A DNA stretch of 64,000 bases from Alentia gelatinosa. Its lineage: Eukaryota > Annelida > Polychaeta > Phyllodocida > Polynoidae. The notes under the pieces were generated by a model. It was not told where the DNA came from, ran no database searches, and saw only the letters and a list, made by a program, of their open reading frames with translations. The stretch lies in contig OX465582.1 of assembly GCA_950022655.1 (NCBI GenBank), positions 87,793,801-87,857,800 of the forward strand, given 5' to 3'. The translations under genes were made by a program, and so were the position numbers. The first letter of the stretch is position 1; each line of letters begins with the position of its first letter. Positions 30,601 to 40,800 of this stretch are shown in pieces.

Positions 30601-30689
30601 TTCACATCAACTCTTATTTTTGAACATGATAACTTTTTGAATAGTGAAGCATTTATGACATTTGTTTTGAAGAAAATTACCATATTATT

Positions 30690-31035
30690 ATATACCTGTG
30701 GTAGTATATCCTACACATGCGGCCCGCTCTTACCCATGTCCTATTATTTATATCCATACGACACCTAGGTAACGTATGTATATGGCGTACGGGGCATGTG
30801 CAGCGGCAAAATCCAAAAGCTCGCCCAGACGCAAAGTTAAAAATTGGATATTTTAAGGTATAATACGAAATATGAAAACAGGGATACTGTGTCTGTACGT
30901 GGCAAATACTTGGTAAAATTGACGATAAAATGAACCTCTGCCTTCCGCATCGGTTTGTTTTATCGTCAGTTTTACCAAGTATTTATCACATACAACCACA
31001 GAAACCCTGTTTCCGTATAATACGTCTTAAATTCT
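30690..31035 (+). mobile_element. ATTATATACC foldback family, lambda copy
   Basis: It starts ATTATTATATACCTGTGGTA with CATGCGGCCCGCTCTTACCC and GTACGGGGCATGTG. The foldback arms TACTTGGTAAAATTGACGAT and TTATCGTCAGTTTTACCAAG flank a CATCGG loop. Relatives lie at 50555-51310 and 52065-52320. Confidence 0.75.
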
Positions 31036-31299
31036 CTTGACTTTTATAGTGTTGCGTTTGGACTGGGTACCTTGAAATTCACATCATTCTATATCTTATG
31101 CTATGTAGACAGTGTTGTCTACACGGATTTATACCACCAGAATACAGTACTCTTTGGCATACGAAGAAGCCGTTTCAATATTATTGTATTTCAACAGTTT
31201 TTTTTTAGTATTTACAATCTAAAATATAGAAAATTCGGAAATCTGAAATTTGGCGGAAAACTTGCATCCCTGTATGGAGTTGAGCCATGCAAGTTAGGA

Positions 31300-31515
31300 G
31301 GTGTATTCATTACCCACCTAATGAAAAGTGTCCGTAGAAAACACATAGGGAGAGTGTATATATACATAGAGCATACGGATATATCCACCTAATACAAAGT
31401 GTCTATAGAAAAGACATAGGGAGAGTATATCATTTTATCATCCACCTAATACAAAGTGTCCATAGAAAACACATAGGGAGTGCGTATCACTATACCCAGA
31501 GAATACAGAATTCAG
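31300..31515 (-). repeat. 73-bp satellite, inverted, about three units
   Basis: CCACCTAAT.AAAGTGTCC and AGAAAACACATAGGGAG recur about every 73 bases. This is the reverse complement of the arrays at 1-136 and 14983-15480. Confidence 0.85.
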
Positions 31516-31659
31516 TTAGTTTACGGAGCTAAGCCATGCTATGAACTGGAACAACTTGAATTAGCTACTCCGATCAACCGAAACCTACCAAGAGTTCAAG
31601 AGCCTGACAAAGAAAATACTACATAAATCAATACCGACCTACCCATAAAGCCTCCATAC

Positions 31660-31995
31660 AATAATTATATAGAACGTCCTGACCATGCTGTTTAAGTCAC
31701 AGAACGAGATGGTAATTTACGGTTTGTACGGAACGTTTACGCCAAGTTCCATACAAACCATAAATTATCATCTGTGACTTGTACAAGTATGGTTGGACGT
31801 TATATATTTACTATATATCCGAAATTTAAAAAAAAAAAAAATTTCATTTGGCTTAACAACCAATATTTTAATAAAGGTGTATGGAAAGGTAGTCTGTATT
31901 TTTACGTTATATGGCGAAATGCTGCGTATTTACAGTATATACGGCAAGGGTATATAGTAAAGACTACTACCTTGAATAAGACACAAAGACCAGAG
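31660..31995 (+). mobile_element. Kappa foldback element
   Basis: A foldback (AACGTCCTGACCATGCTGT ... ACAAGTATGGTTGGACGTT) with TTTACGGTTTGTACGGAAC inner arms precedes a 210-bp body. The body contains TACGTTATATGGCGAAATGC and TGCGTATTTACAGTATATAC and ends GGGTATATAGTAAAG. Other copies: 33380-33720, 49770-50075, 57190-57870 (interrupted) and 63500-63715. Confidence 0.8.
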
Positions 31996-33375
31996 ACTGT
32001 ATTAATGATCATATAGCACTGAGGACGGATTTCTACAAAGTGTTCATACCAGAAAGAGACTGGAAACAATGTGTGCTTTTAGTTTTAATTTGTTACTAGC
32101 GACTTCGGCGATTCGCTACTCCCCCCACCCCCAGCCAGCGGGTGTACGAAAAACCACCATAAACTCCGGGAAACCCCGAAAATGACGTCGAGACTAATGC
32201 AGATCATGAATATTCACGAGCGGAGTTCTGAAAGGGCTATTATTTCATGTTACACAGGTAGTAGCTTGTTACTGGTGTCCAAACTAACACCAGCGAAAGG
32301 CTGTGATCTCACTGTCTCTCCCGAGGTAAGGAGATCAGGGAATTAGAGTTCAAAATTATGTTTACAGTATGGCAAGAAGTACAATCTCAGGATAGAAGTA
32401 CATCTGTGTAGAGAAATTCAAAAAAGAATAGCTGGTTTAAGTTTAGTACTACACGAGAATCTCGCTCTCGTGGCCCTTCAGTCTCCAAGCCTAAGTTTGG
32501 TTCACTAAGTCTTTATGTGCGGGAGAGTCTCCAAGCGGATATCACAGAAATTCTAACGTTTTATATGTGGTAGGTAATAATTGTTAATGGGCCCCGATGA
32601 AAACCAGTGTATGTATCACTGACGGATAGCCCGCTTTTATTGTCCAATTAAAAATGCAGAAACCGAAGTTGTAAAACCAGATCTGAACAATAAAAGAAAT
32701 TTGACCCCCCAAAAAAGTTAGGTGTATTTATAATCTCTACCTCATACAAAGTGTCCATAAAAACACAAATGTTAAAGTGATTCGAGCTAGCAGACAACAT
32801 AATGATTAGTCCTAAAATGTGAAATATGATGGGTTTTTTTCTTCTTCAGGGTACAGAACAAGGATGATGTTGTTCTCTAAACAAGTATTGTCCTTTAAAC
32901 TTATATAGTTTCTTGGTCATATAATGACCTTACTTGATGCTTGTTCAAAAAAAAGATGTGATGTAAATCTTACGACACTGAGAGGTACCCTAATAACGGT
33001 CCTCTGACTCGACGGTCTACTCAGCATAAATAAAGTATTAAAACAAATTTTAAAAAGATTCGTGGCTCCTGGTAGTCAGTAAAGAGTACGGAAGTAATTA
33101 TAAGGAACCTCTTTTTTTCCAACGCTGATACCGACGAGGGAGAGTAAACGAAAAGATTTTTTACAAATAATTATAAGGAACTGCACTGCTGCACTTTATA
33201 ATTTTTACGTCTTGGTAATAATGCCTTTTTCTAATCATAACATTAAAATCCACCCCTCCTTCTGAGAGACTAGGAAAACAAATAGTCTATACTGTTTATA
33301 CTCGGTCTTTTTTTAAATTTTATTTTCACCTGTGGCAGAACTAAGGAGGTGGGTAACGAGATGGAGAGCGGGGAT
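31996..33375 (+). other. Unclassified AT-rich stretch
   Basis: No open frame or known repeat block stands out. A small C-rich patch lies at 32120-32150. Confidence 0.5.
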
Positions 33376-33379
33376 TCGG

Positions 33380-33725
33380 GTGAGATATTTACTATATACC
33401 CATGCCGTATATACTGTAAATACGCACCGTTTCGGCATATGACGTAAAAATACTAAAATACGGACCACCTTGCCATACACGTTTATCAACATATCGGTTG
33501 TTGAAAATTTAATTAATGATTTTTTTTAAAATTTCGGGTATATAGTAAATATATAAAGTCCAACCATGCCTGTACAAGTCACAGAACTCGATGATAATTT
33601 ACCGTTTGTACGGAACTCGGCATAAATGCCTCGTTCCGTACAAACCGTAAATTACCATCTCTTTCTGTGACTTGTACAGCATGGTCAGGACGTTCTTTAT
33701 AAGTACACAACGCCACGCTGGGTCC
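33380..33725 (-). mobile_element. Kappa foldback element, inverted
   Basis: The body (GCCGTATATACTGTAAATAC, GCACCGTTTCGGCATATGAC) comes first and the foldback (33560-33705) last, the reverse of 31660-31995. Arms TGTACAAGTCACAGAACTCG and CTGTGACTTGTACAGCATGG enclose the apex CTCGGCATAAATGCCTCG. Confidence 0.82.
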
Positions 33726-33727
33726 AG

Positions 33728-34260
33728 TAATAGGCCTTTTTCCATAGGCCGGTGTCGCACGTTATCTACGTGGTTACGCAATGCATGCAGCCAAACAGAC
33801 CCCTGGCAACGTATACTTCAGCATTGGACCACTGAATGTATGAAAGTAATACATTTATAATACCCATGTACATCATTCCCATAAAGTGATTGCACTGTAT
33901 TATATGGTATAGCAGGTCTGATTTGATGTGTCATACATGCATATCAACTCAATAATACTTTAGATATAGCTTAGATAACACAGGTATATCCAAACTGTAT
34001 GCACAATAATACATTGGCAGACCTAAAGATAATTATCAACTATAAAGTTTAGACAGCTTAGACTCACTGATAAAATACCCTAGTTTACTCCAACAATTTA
34101 ATCTGTCAAAAAACAACACACCTGTAATCACACTCACGGTTCACACTTTAGGTGTGATTACTGTGTGGCTCTATGGGCATGTGGCTGGAGTCGGCCGTGT
34201 TTGTCCGAGCAGCCGCGTTACTACACAGTGGGCCGTTAGGCGGCGCTGAACGGCAACACC
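33728..34260 (-). mobile_element. 540-bp dispersed element (GCCGTTCAGCGCC family), copy 1
   Basis: It is inverted relative to the copies at 40225-40800 and 53555-54137. One end has AATAGGCCTTTTTCC plus GGCCGGTGTCGCAC, and the CpG-rich end has GGCCGTGTTTGTCCGAGC and GGCGGCGCTGAACGGCA. Three copies of equal length with sharp ends show a mobile family. I see no terminal inverted repeats or ORF. Confidence 0.82.
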
Positions 34261-34261
34261 T

Positions 34262-34560
34262 GTATTATCTCACCCCTGGTATTTTTTCTCCATAGACTTA
34301 ACATTGGGAACTCGTATCCAACGCCCATGAGATATTTAGGAAAAATATCCAATGGGAGATTATGTCACAAATGTCAGCCCATTAGTTAATCTGAGGGGTG
34401 AGATAAATTCAAAAACCCATTCTAGCATAGGGTCAGAGCTTGATTCCATCTCGTTTGAATCACTACTTAGCTTCATCTCGTGAATTACTACGCCCTTCAA
34501 ACTCGATGGGATACGAGCTCTGGCCCTTCACTGAATAGGTTTTCTCTATACGGCATATAG
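34262..34560 (+). mobile_element. Alpha-type palindromic MITE, intact layout
   Basis: Order: TTATCTCACCCCTGGTATTT, TCCATAGACTTAACATTGGG, ATCCAATGGGAGATTATGTC, GGGGTGAGATAAATTCAAAA, the alpha foldback (GTCAGAGCTTGATTCC ... GGGATACGAGCTCTGGCC) and TAGGTTTTCTCTATA. It is a good reference for the interrupted copy at 9936-10728. Confidence 0.88.
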
Positions 34561-35320
34561 CCTATGATTTATGGGCGCTGCCATGACGCCCCCCGAGTAG
34601 GTGTTCTTCACTAATGGAGGTGAAAAAGTAAGTGTTCTTCCCTAATGGAGGTGTAAAAGAAGTGAGTGATAATTGGGAAGTGTTACAACTCTAGCCTTAC
34701 TCAAATATTTATATTAAGTTTTCCATGTGAAAAACATCATGTCCCCAGTTAAATCATTATGTCATCCTGCTCTGGGGTGGGTGTAGACAGTCAAGGGAAC
34801 CATGTTAAAACATTGAAAGGCAGTTGAATTTCGTATGAACAAAGTGTCTGAATACAGGTTTTGTCCCCCGACCACCTAGTGACTGCTTCATGAACTAACA
34901 ATGGCTCTGTCCCCTATAGTGTCCCTCTTAGATCGTATAATCAGACAATAATGGATGGTTTTCCTGGACAGACGACCGTAAACCACCAGACGCGCCACTC
35001 AGCGTCTCCGTCCGCAGGTTCAGAAACCTAACACCAGATGGCGTGGGCAAGGCGCTGTGTGGCGAGAGAGTCCTCCACCAGTACGCCACCTGTAGCCAAA
35101 GCCAGACACTACACACCTCATTCATTTTCGTTTAAAGAACATTCTCTCGCACTATATATTATCTTTAAATGGCAGGTCGTAAAAAGGGGTAACTAATAGT
35201 GTAGCGATTAAGCGTCATAATGGGGATATTTTTTCCTCCTCACATTTATTTCTCTGTTATTTCTATGAATGTTATTTCTCTAGTTGTACAGTCTAGTCGT
35301 CTGGTACATGCATCCATTAG
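34561..35320 (+). other. No gene supported; one GC-richer patch
   Basis: A 190-base minus-strand frame at 34928-35125 lies in a GC-richer patch. I compared it with what the missing N-terminal ARID5B exon should encode and found no convincing block. Confidence 0.5.
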
Positions 35321-35324
35321 ATGT

Positions 35325-35800
35325 CCCCTAAATCGGGGTTAAAATAAACTCTTAATAGAGAGAAAAAATTCTGTTCCGAGCAAATTGTCCCCTTAAGCGG
35401 GGTTTTACTGAACACCTGCTTATTCTCAAGACCTTGTTGTAATGTATAGCTAAACAAAATTAGAATAACCACGATAAACTCGGGGTGGATATCAGATTTA
35501 TTCTGATCTGGTTTTCGTATCCGCGGTAATTTTGCTACAAGAGCGATCTTGATCACATCTCTTTAATCCCACTTCTATGTGTTTATCATTTTTGGCTTAC
35601 TAGTAAGTCCCACCTTTAAGTTTAGCACTTTCGAAATACAGTAAAACCCCGCTTCTGGAACATCTCGCTTAAGGGGGCAATTTGCTCACACCAGAAATTT
35701 GTATTCATTTTATTTTAATCCCGCTTAAGGGTACACCCCGCTTAAGAGGCCACTTTACTCGGAAAGGAGGGTGTCCCCTTCAGCAGGTTTTTTTTCTAAA
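35325..35800 (+). mobile_element. CAGTAAAACCCCGC-type elements, two opposed copies
   Basis: CCCTTAAGCGGGGTTTTACTG ends at 35410 and TACAGTAAAACCCCGCTTCT starts at 35637. Repeated CCGCTTAAGG and TTTGCTC.GA blocks lie between and beyond. Such CAGTAAAACC termini occur on pogo/Tc1-like MITEs in animals (general knowledge, not verified here). Confidence 0.6.
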
Positions 35801-35889
35801 ATACAGTACAGAGATCTTTGTACTAAACTATAAAAGATTTGGGTTACCACGGGTTCATTTTAGTCTAGTTAGGCATGGTTTAACCCGTT

Positions 35890-36240
35890 CACGGCGGGTG
35901 ATGCCATATGGCATCAATTGTATTGGGGCGGGTGATGCCATATGGCAACAACCGTGCTGGGGCAGGTAATTCCAAAAGGCATCATTTTCTTAAATTTGCA
36001 AAATTTCGTTTTCGGAAATATTGGATATATAATCATGTTATTTTCACAGAATATAGATGGCACACTCAGCTAATGATTCTGGGTGAAATAGAAAATAGGA
36101 TTGATGATTACATATTTTATCAAGTCCTAAACTATAGAACTATCACAATAGGCCTGAGACCGCCCGCCCTCTGGCAGTACATTAGCACTAGTACCCGCCC
36201 TTTACCACATACTATTGCCACAGATACCCGCCCTTAAAGG
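35890..36240 (+). repeat. Degenerate GCGGGTGATGCCATATGGCA direct repeats
   Basis: GGGTGATGCCATATGGCA occurs at 35898 and 35930 with a third decayed copy at 35962. TACCCGCCCT recurs at 36191 and 36225. Together they suggest the worn ends of another short element. Confidence 0.45.
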
Positions 36241-37304
36241 ATTAAGCATCATCCCTCTGGTAAGTGTTTTGAACACTTTACAATATATATTTTTTCTTTT
36301 TGACTTTCAAGGTAGCATCGGTTGATGGTAGAAGTGCTTTCGTCTCGTTTTCCTAAATCAATCTCTATTATAGTTGAGTCAAGCATATTTCATTTAGTTG
36401 CTTCATGATAGAAGGGTGTGTCAGGTGGATTTCCCCCTAAGTGGGGAATTCCCAAGTCATTCGTATTTACGTTTATCACAATGTTGGTTTTTTGGTCAAT
36501 GTTTCAGCATTATTTTCTGAAGATAAAAGTTGATTTACATTGATCCGCTGGCACGTTTGCTTCTGTTGTGATAATAATGTAAAATGACAAAGTTCAGCCT
36601 TTCAGATGGCATTGGTTCATGTCGTTAACTTAAAGACATATCCTTCAATTCACAGTGGCGACACCTGGTGCTTTTTAGATATTGTCAATTACCAGTCAAA
36701 CTGGTACTTTGTGATCCAGTCCAATTCTAAATGAGTAAATTTGACGTTTTGTCCAGTTCATCCAATCTTAAATAGGTAAAATGGGACCATTCACATTTGC
36801 TTGCTTTGCATAGGAAATTTCCTCAAAAACAAGGATGGAGACATATGAATTCTAAAAACTCAAATGTGTAAAACTATACATCTACTTTTTTCTGTGACAG
36901 TTTGAGGAAAATGACATGGGTTTTTACTATGTGAAAAGCAACTTTTTAGAATTTCTTAATATTCTATTCTATCTGAGAATTTCCACTGTAGAAAATTCCA
37001 ATTAAAGCAATAGAAAGTCCAAGTGATTTGAATATATATGATAACTCTTAACTGATTGCTTTCAAAGAACTGATTCCAGAGAAAAAAACTGGACAATTAT
37101 AAAACAAATTAAGTGTTGACTATATCACATACAAAAGTCAACAAGTAATTTAAGTCTAATAGATGTCTTTTGTTTTCTAAATACATGTATCTGCCTTTCT
37201 CATCAAAGAAGTTAGACTGCAGATATATTTTAATGGCCACCTTTTCATTGAAAGCCGGATGATGTTTGTCTATTATTCACTTATCAAGTGAACTAACTTA
37301 ACGC

Positions 37305-37580
37305 ACCAGGGGTCTGTTTAATAATCTAGGATCGTACATGAGTACCCTTTTTGTAACTCATACAAGAGTTATGGAAGAACGGCTCTATAGCCGAATTCGG
37401 TGATTGTGAAACACAAATATTCCCTAATAAAAATTGCAAAAAATAATAATTTTAGTTATAGTAATGATATTTATTCACTAATTCAATATTTAGTAATAGT
37501 AATGATATTTATTCAAAATATTTGCCTTCCATAAAGCCGTCCATAAGTGTTGAATAAAGTTGACCCACTTCGTCCCTGGG
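37305..37580 (+). repeat. Dispersed repeat ending GTTGAATAAAGTTGACCCA
   Basis: The blocks TTTAATAATCTAGGA, ACATGAGTACCCTTTTT and AAGTGTTGAATAAAGTTGACC recur in order at 63865-64000. This copy contains an additional AT-rich insertion at 37430-37520. Confidence 0.65.
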
Positions 37581-37789
37581 TCTCTATGATAAGCTAATAA
37601 TTCTCCTGGAAGCAGTCACCTTTTAGCTGTGCACCGAACTGAGTTTACTGGCAGCAGCAGGGGGACCTAGTTACAGATCCGCTGGCAGCAAATCGCATTT
37701 ATCTCAACGCGACAAAATGTCTGCTGCTGGCTAATTTTCACGCGCAGAACACAGAGCGTCTCTCTGGTACGGAACGCCGCCGCCCGTGG

Positions 37790-37905
37790 CTCTACTGTTG
37801 ATTACAATATGGCGCATTTCAATCACGTGTCACCTGACGGAGGTGAACTGCATTATGGGAGGTCGTCTCTGTGAGTCTGTATTTGTGTGCGCATGCGTAT
37901 GTGCA
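37790..37905. promoter_or_regulatory. Promoter-like patch (YY1-, E-box- and NRF1-type sites)
   Basis: Within about 110 bases lie CAATATGGCGC (YY1-like core ATGGCG), TCACGTGTC (E-box), GCATTATGGGAGG and TGCGCATGCGTA (NRF1-like). The patch is CpG-richer than the flanks. This combination is common at TATA-less animal promoters. Assigning it to the ARID5B-like gene, which runs leftward, is inference. Confidence 0.4.
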
Positions 37906-38564
37906 TATCTCTAGCCTATCGAGGTGGTGTGCCAGGAATATTCGCGCCTAACATATATTCGCTGGGAAAACTTGGGGGAAATGGATAGAAATTGTTTGTT
38001 CATCCATTTCTTGATGGTATTTTTTTTTTTATAAAACATTGGACCCAAAAAATAGGAAATTATATAATTCTTGGTATCTAAATCGCGAGCTAGTAGCAAT
38101 CTGGTGTTGTTTGTGCGTCGCTAAAATGAGATTGACGCGAAAATATTTGAGGTTATAGGGTTTCTGTAATTCCTGCATCTGGGGCGGTAGTTTTCAGGTC
38201 AGTCACGACCCCTGTTGACTGAGAAAAGAACTAGCTTTATACATCATATACATTACACATAAAACGAGGACTTTATCCTATATACCGCATGGAAAAGTCT
38301 CTACATATCCTTTCCAAGACAAATAATCGTATAATTGATCAATTAATGAATGATAAGCATCGTAGGTCTCAGATTCGTTGTGTGAGTCATTTCCGTCTAT
38401 ATTTCATAGCCACATATTATTTTTGAAACATCGTTCTTAAACTTTTATATTTCGAATTGGTCTTTTGGGTCTCAGTGTTGTAAAACCACCACAGAAATTC
38501 CACATGAGACACAAATAAACATTGCACACTAGTATTTTAACTATACCCTACGGCATAGAAAAAC

Positions 38565-38985
38565 GTTTCATCTTACCCCTGGTATTTTTCCCCATCGACT
38601 TAACATTGAGAACTCGTTTTCAATGCCCGTTGAGTATTTAGAAAATAATACTCAATGGGGGATTATGTCACAAAGGTTAGCCCATTAGTCAATATGAGGG
38701 GTGAGATAAATTCAGAAACCTATTCAAGCTAAGGGTCAGAGCTGGATCCCATCTCGTTTCAATCGCTACGTAATTCACACGGCTTCCTAATGAATTACTA
38801 CACGATTCAATGGATTGTATTACAATGTTTCGCTGTTGAGCTCGCTAAAAATAATTTCCTCACCAGGAAATGACAAAATCATCTTTTTGTTTTAACATGA
38901 AAAAACGTTGAACTTACTACGCGATTCAAACTCGATGGGATACAAGCTCTGACCATAAACTTCCATAGGTTTCCTCTGTAGTATG
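38565..38985 (+). mobile_element. Alpha-type palindromic MITE with an insertion in one arm
   Basis: It has the same layout as 34262-34560 up to GGGGTGAGATAAATTCAGAAA (38698) and the alpha foldback. The right arm is broken at 38808-38920 by unrelated sequence; ACTACACGATTCAA before and ACTACGCGATTCAAACTCG after mark the break. It ends ATAGGTTTCCTCTGTAG. Confidence 0.82.
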
Positions 38986-39204
38986 TACCGGTAACACGAA
39001 AAACTTCTCATTTTACAACAAAGATATTGTCCATAAATGTGTTTTCTTTCTCAGCAGTGAGGCGCGCAGGTGGCCAGGCCTTGTTACCTCGTCTTTATCT
39101 CTGCTCAGATAACACGGAATTCATCGGAAATAGTTCCCCTTATCAGCTGCAGCACTCTGCATGCTCCTTGATATTATATTATCTAGAGGAAACAAATCGT
39201 GTGT

Positions 39205-39990
39205 GTGTGTGATTTTCGTGGTGGTTTACCCGTTGTCCTTCTTTATTAGGCATTGATCTAGATTTTATCTTTTTTTTTTTTTTTTTATCTTATTTTTATT
39301 TTTTTTTGGGTGGGGGGGGGGGGGGGGGGCGGGCAGATTTAACAGGTTTTAAATACCAACATTTTTATTATCCCAGATATATATTTAGATATTTGAATAA
39401 GATTATCTATTTCCAAAATTAATATATATCCATCTTAAATGTCTTTTTAATATTTTAACTAGTGTGTTTCGTGGAGGTTTACCCGTTATCCTTCCTTATT
39501 AGGTATTGATCTAGATTTTTTTCTCGACTTTTTTTTTTTGGGGGGGGGGGGGGGGGATTTAGAAGGAAACCTACGAGATGAAAATAGCTTGGTTCATACT
39601 CCACCGAGTTTGACTGCAGAGTAATTCACAAAGCGAAGCTGAGTGAATTACTCTGCAGTCAAACGAGGTGGAGTGCAGACCAAGTTATTTTCATCGAGTG
39701 GTTTTCTGATTTAATCTCAACCCGTAAAACATTATTCATTGATAAAATGAATCCCCCAATTAGCCATTGAGTATTGTGTCCACGAACCTCACAGCCGTGG
39801 CGTACGAGTTCCTAATGATAATTCTATAGAGGAAAATACCGGGGTGAGATAATTAACAGGCTCTAAATGTCAACATTTTTGTCTCAGATATATTTCTTAA
39901 TATTTGAGCAAGCTCATTTACTTCAGAAATAAATATATATCCATCTTAAATGTAGTCTCTTTAACATTTAAAATTTAGATAACCATCAAA
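39205..39990 (+). repeat. About 250-bp tandem duplication, one copy carrying a MITE
   Basis: Copy 1 (about 39213-39460) and copy 2 (about 39461-39561 plus 39853-39980) share GGTTTACCCGTT, TATTAGG.ATTGATCTAGAT, a T-run, a G-run, ATTTAACAGG and ATATATATCCATCTTAAATG. Copy 2 is interrupted after GATTTA by a gamma MITE and resumes TTAACAGG. Confidence 0.9.
39562..39852 (-). mobile_element. Gamma-type palindromic MITE with TTA target duplication
   Basis: The 291-bp element starts GAAGGAAACCTACGAG, includes foldback arms (GCTTGGTTCATACTCCACC ... GAGGTGGAGTGCAGACCAAG) with the apex AAGCGAAGCTGAG, and ends CCGGGGTGAGATAA. TTA flanks both sides, and the empty site GATTTAACAGG survives in the neighbouring duplicate. 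The three-base TTA duplication is like that of PIF/Harbinger elements (inference). Confidence 0.9.
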
Positions 39991-40224
39991 TTATGAGTTA
40001 TTTTCAAAGGCAGAGGAAAAAGCTTTCAATGCCATATAGATCTCATTATGAATATGTACCCTGTTTAGGCCTTAATCTTATTTCAGCAGACATTTTTCAT
40101 TGTTTTTCATTGTTTTACCTACTTTCCGTACACTGGCGATTTGTTTTCACCGGACAAGTACTGAAACTGTTAAGAAGTTCTTAAATTTGTTCTTTTTTCC
40201 CACTCCAAATTCAAGTTCTAATAC

Positions 40225-40800
40225 AGGTTTTGCCGTTCAGCGCCGCCTTACGGCCCACTGCCTAGATACGCGGCCGCTCGGACAAACACGGCCGACTCCA
40301 GCCACATGCCCATAGAGCCACACAGTATCACACCTAAAGTGTGAACAGTGGTTGTGATTACAGAAGTGTTGTTTTTCGACAGATTGAATTGTTAGGGCAA
40401 ACTAGGGTATTGTATCAACAAGTCTGAGCTGTCTAAACTTTATAGTTTATAATTATCTTAGTTTTAACTTGGAAAAAGATAAGCATATTATAGCTAGGCA
40501 TGCCAATGTATTAATGTGTATTCAATTTCGGTGATCCTATGTTATCTATGCTATATCTAAAGTATTATTGAGGCAATATGCATGTATGAGACATCAAATT
40601 TGAGCTGGGATACCATAGAATGCGATGCAATCATTATTATTTCTCTGGAAATAATGTACAACGGTATTCTGAACGTATTACGCTCATACATTGCGTGATC
40701 CAATGGTAAAGAATAGGTTGCCAGGTGAATGTTTGGCTTCAGCTGTGGGGTAACTAGGCAGATAAGGTGCGACACCGGCCTACGGAAAAAGACCTATTGA
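40225..40800 (+). mobile_element. 540-bp dispersed element, copy 2
   Basis: It starts GGTTTTGCCGTTCAGCGCC with GCGGCCGCTCGGACAAACAC and ends GGTGCGACACCGGCC plus AAAAAGACCTATTG. It runs in the same order as 53555-54137 and opposite to 33728-34260. Confidence 0.85.

Noticed and set aside
34928..35125. Possible N-terminal ARID5B exon
   Set aside because: It is GC-richer and open on the minus strand, but none of the frames shows the expected LGDFF or LQLLWE-type blocks, and no convincing acceptor/donor pair was found.
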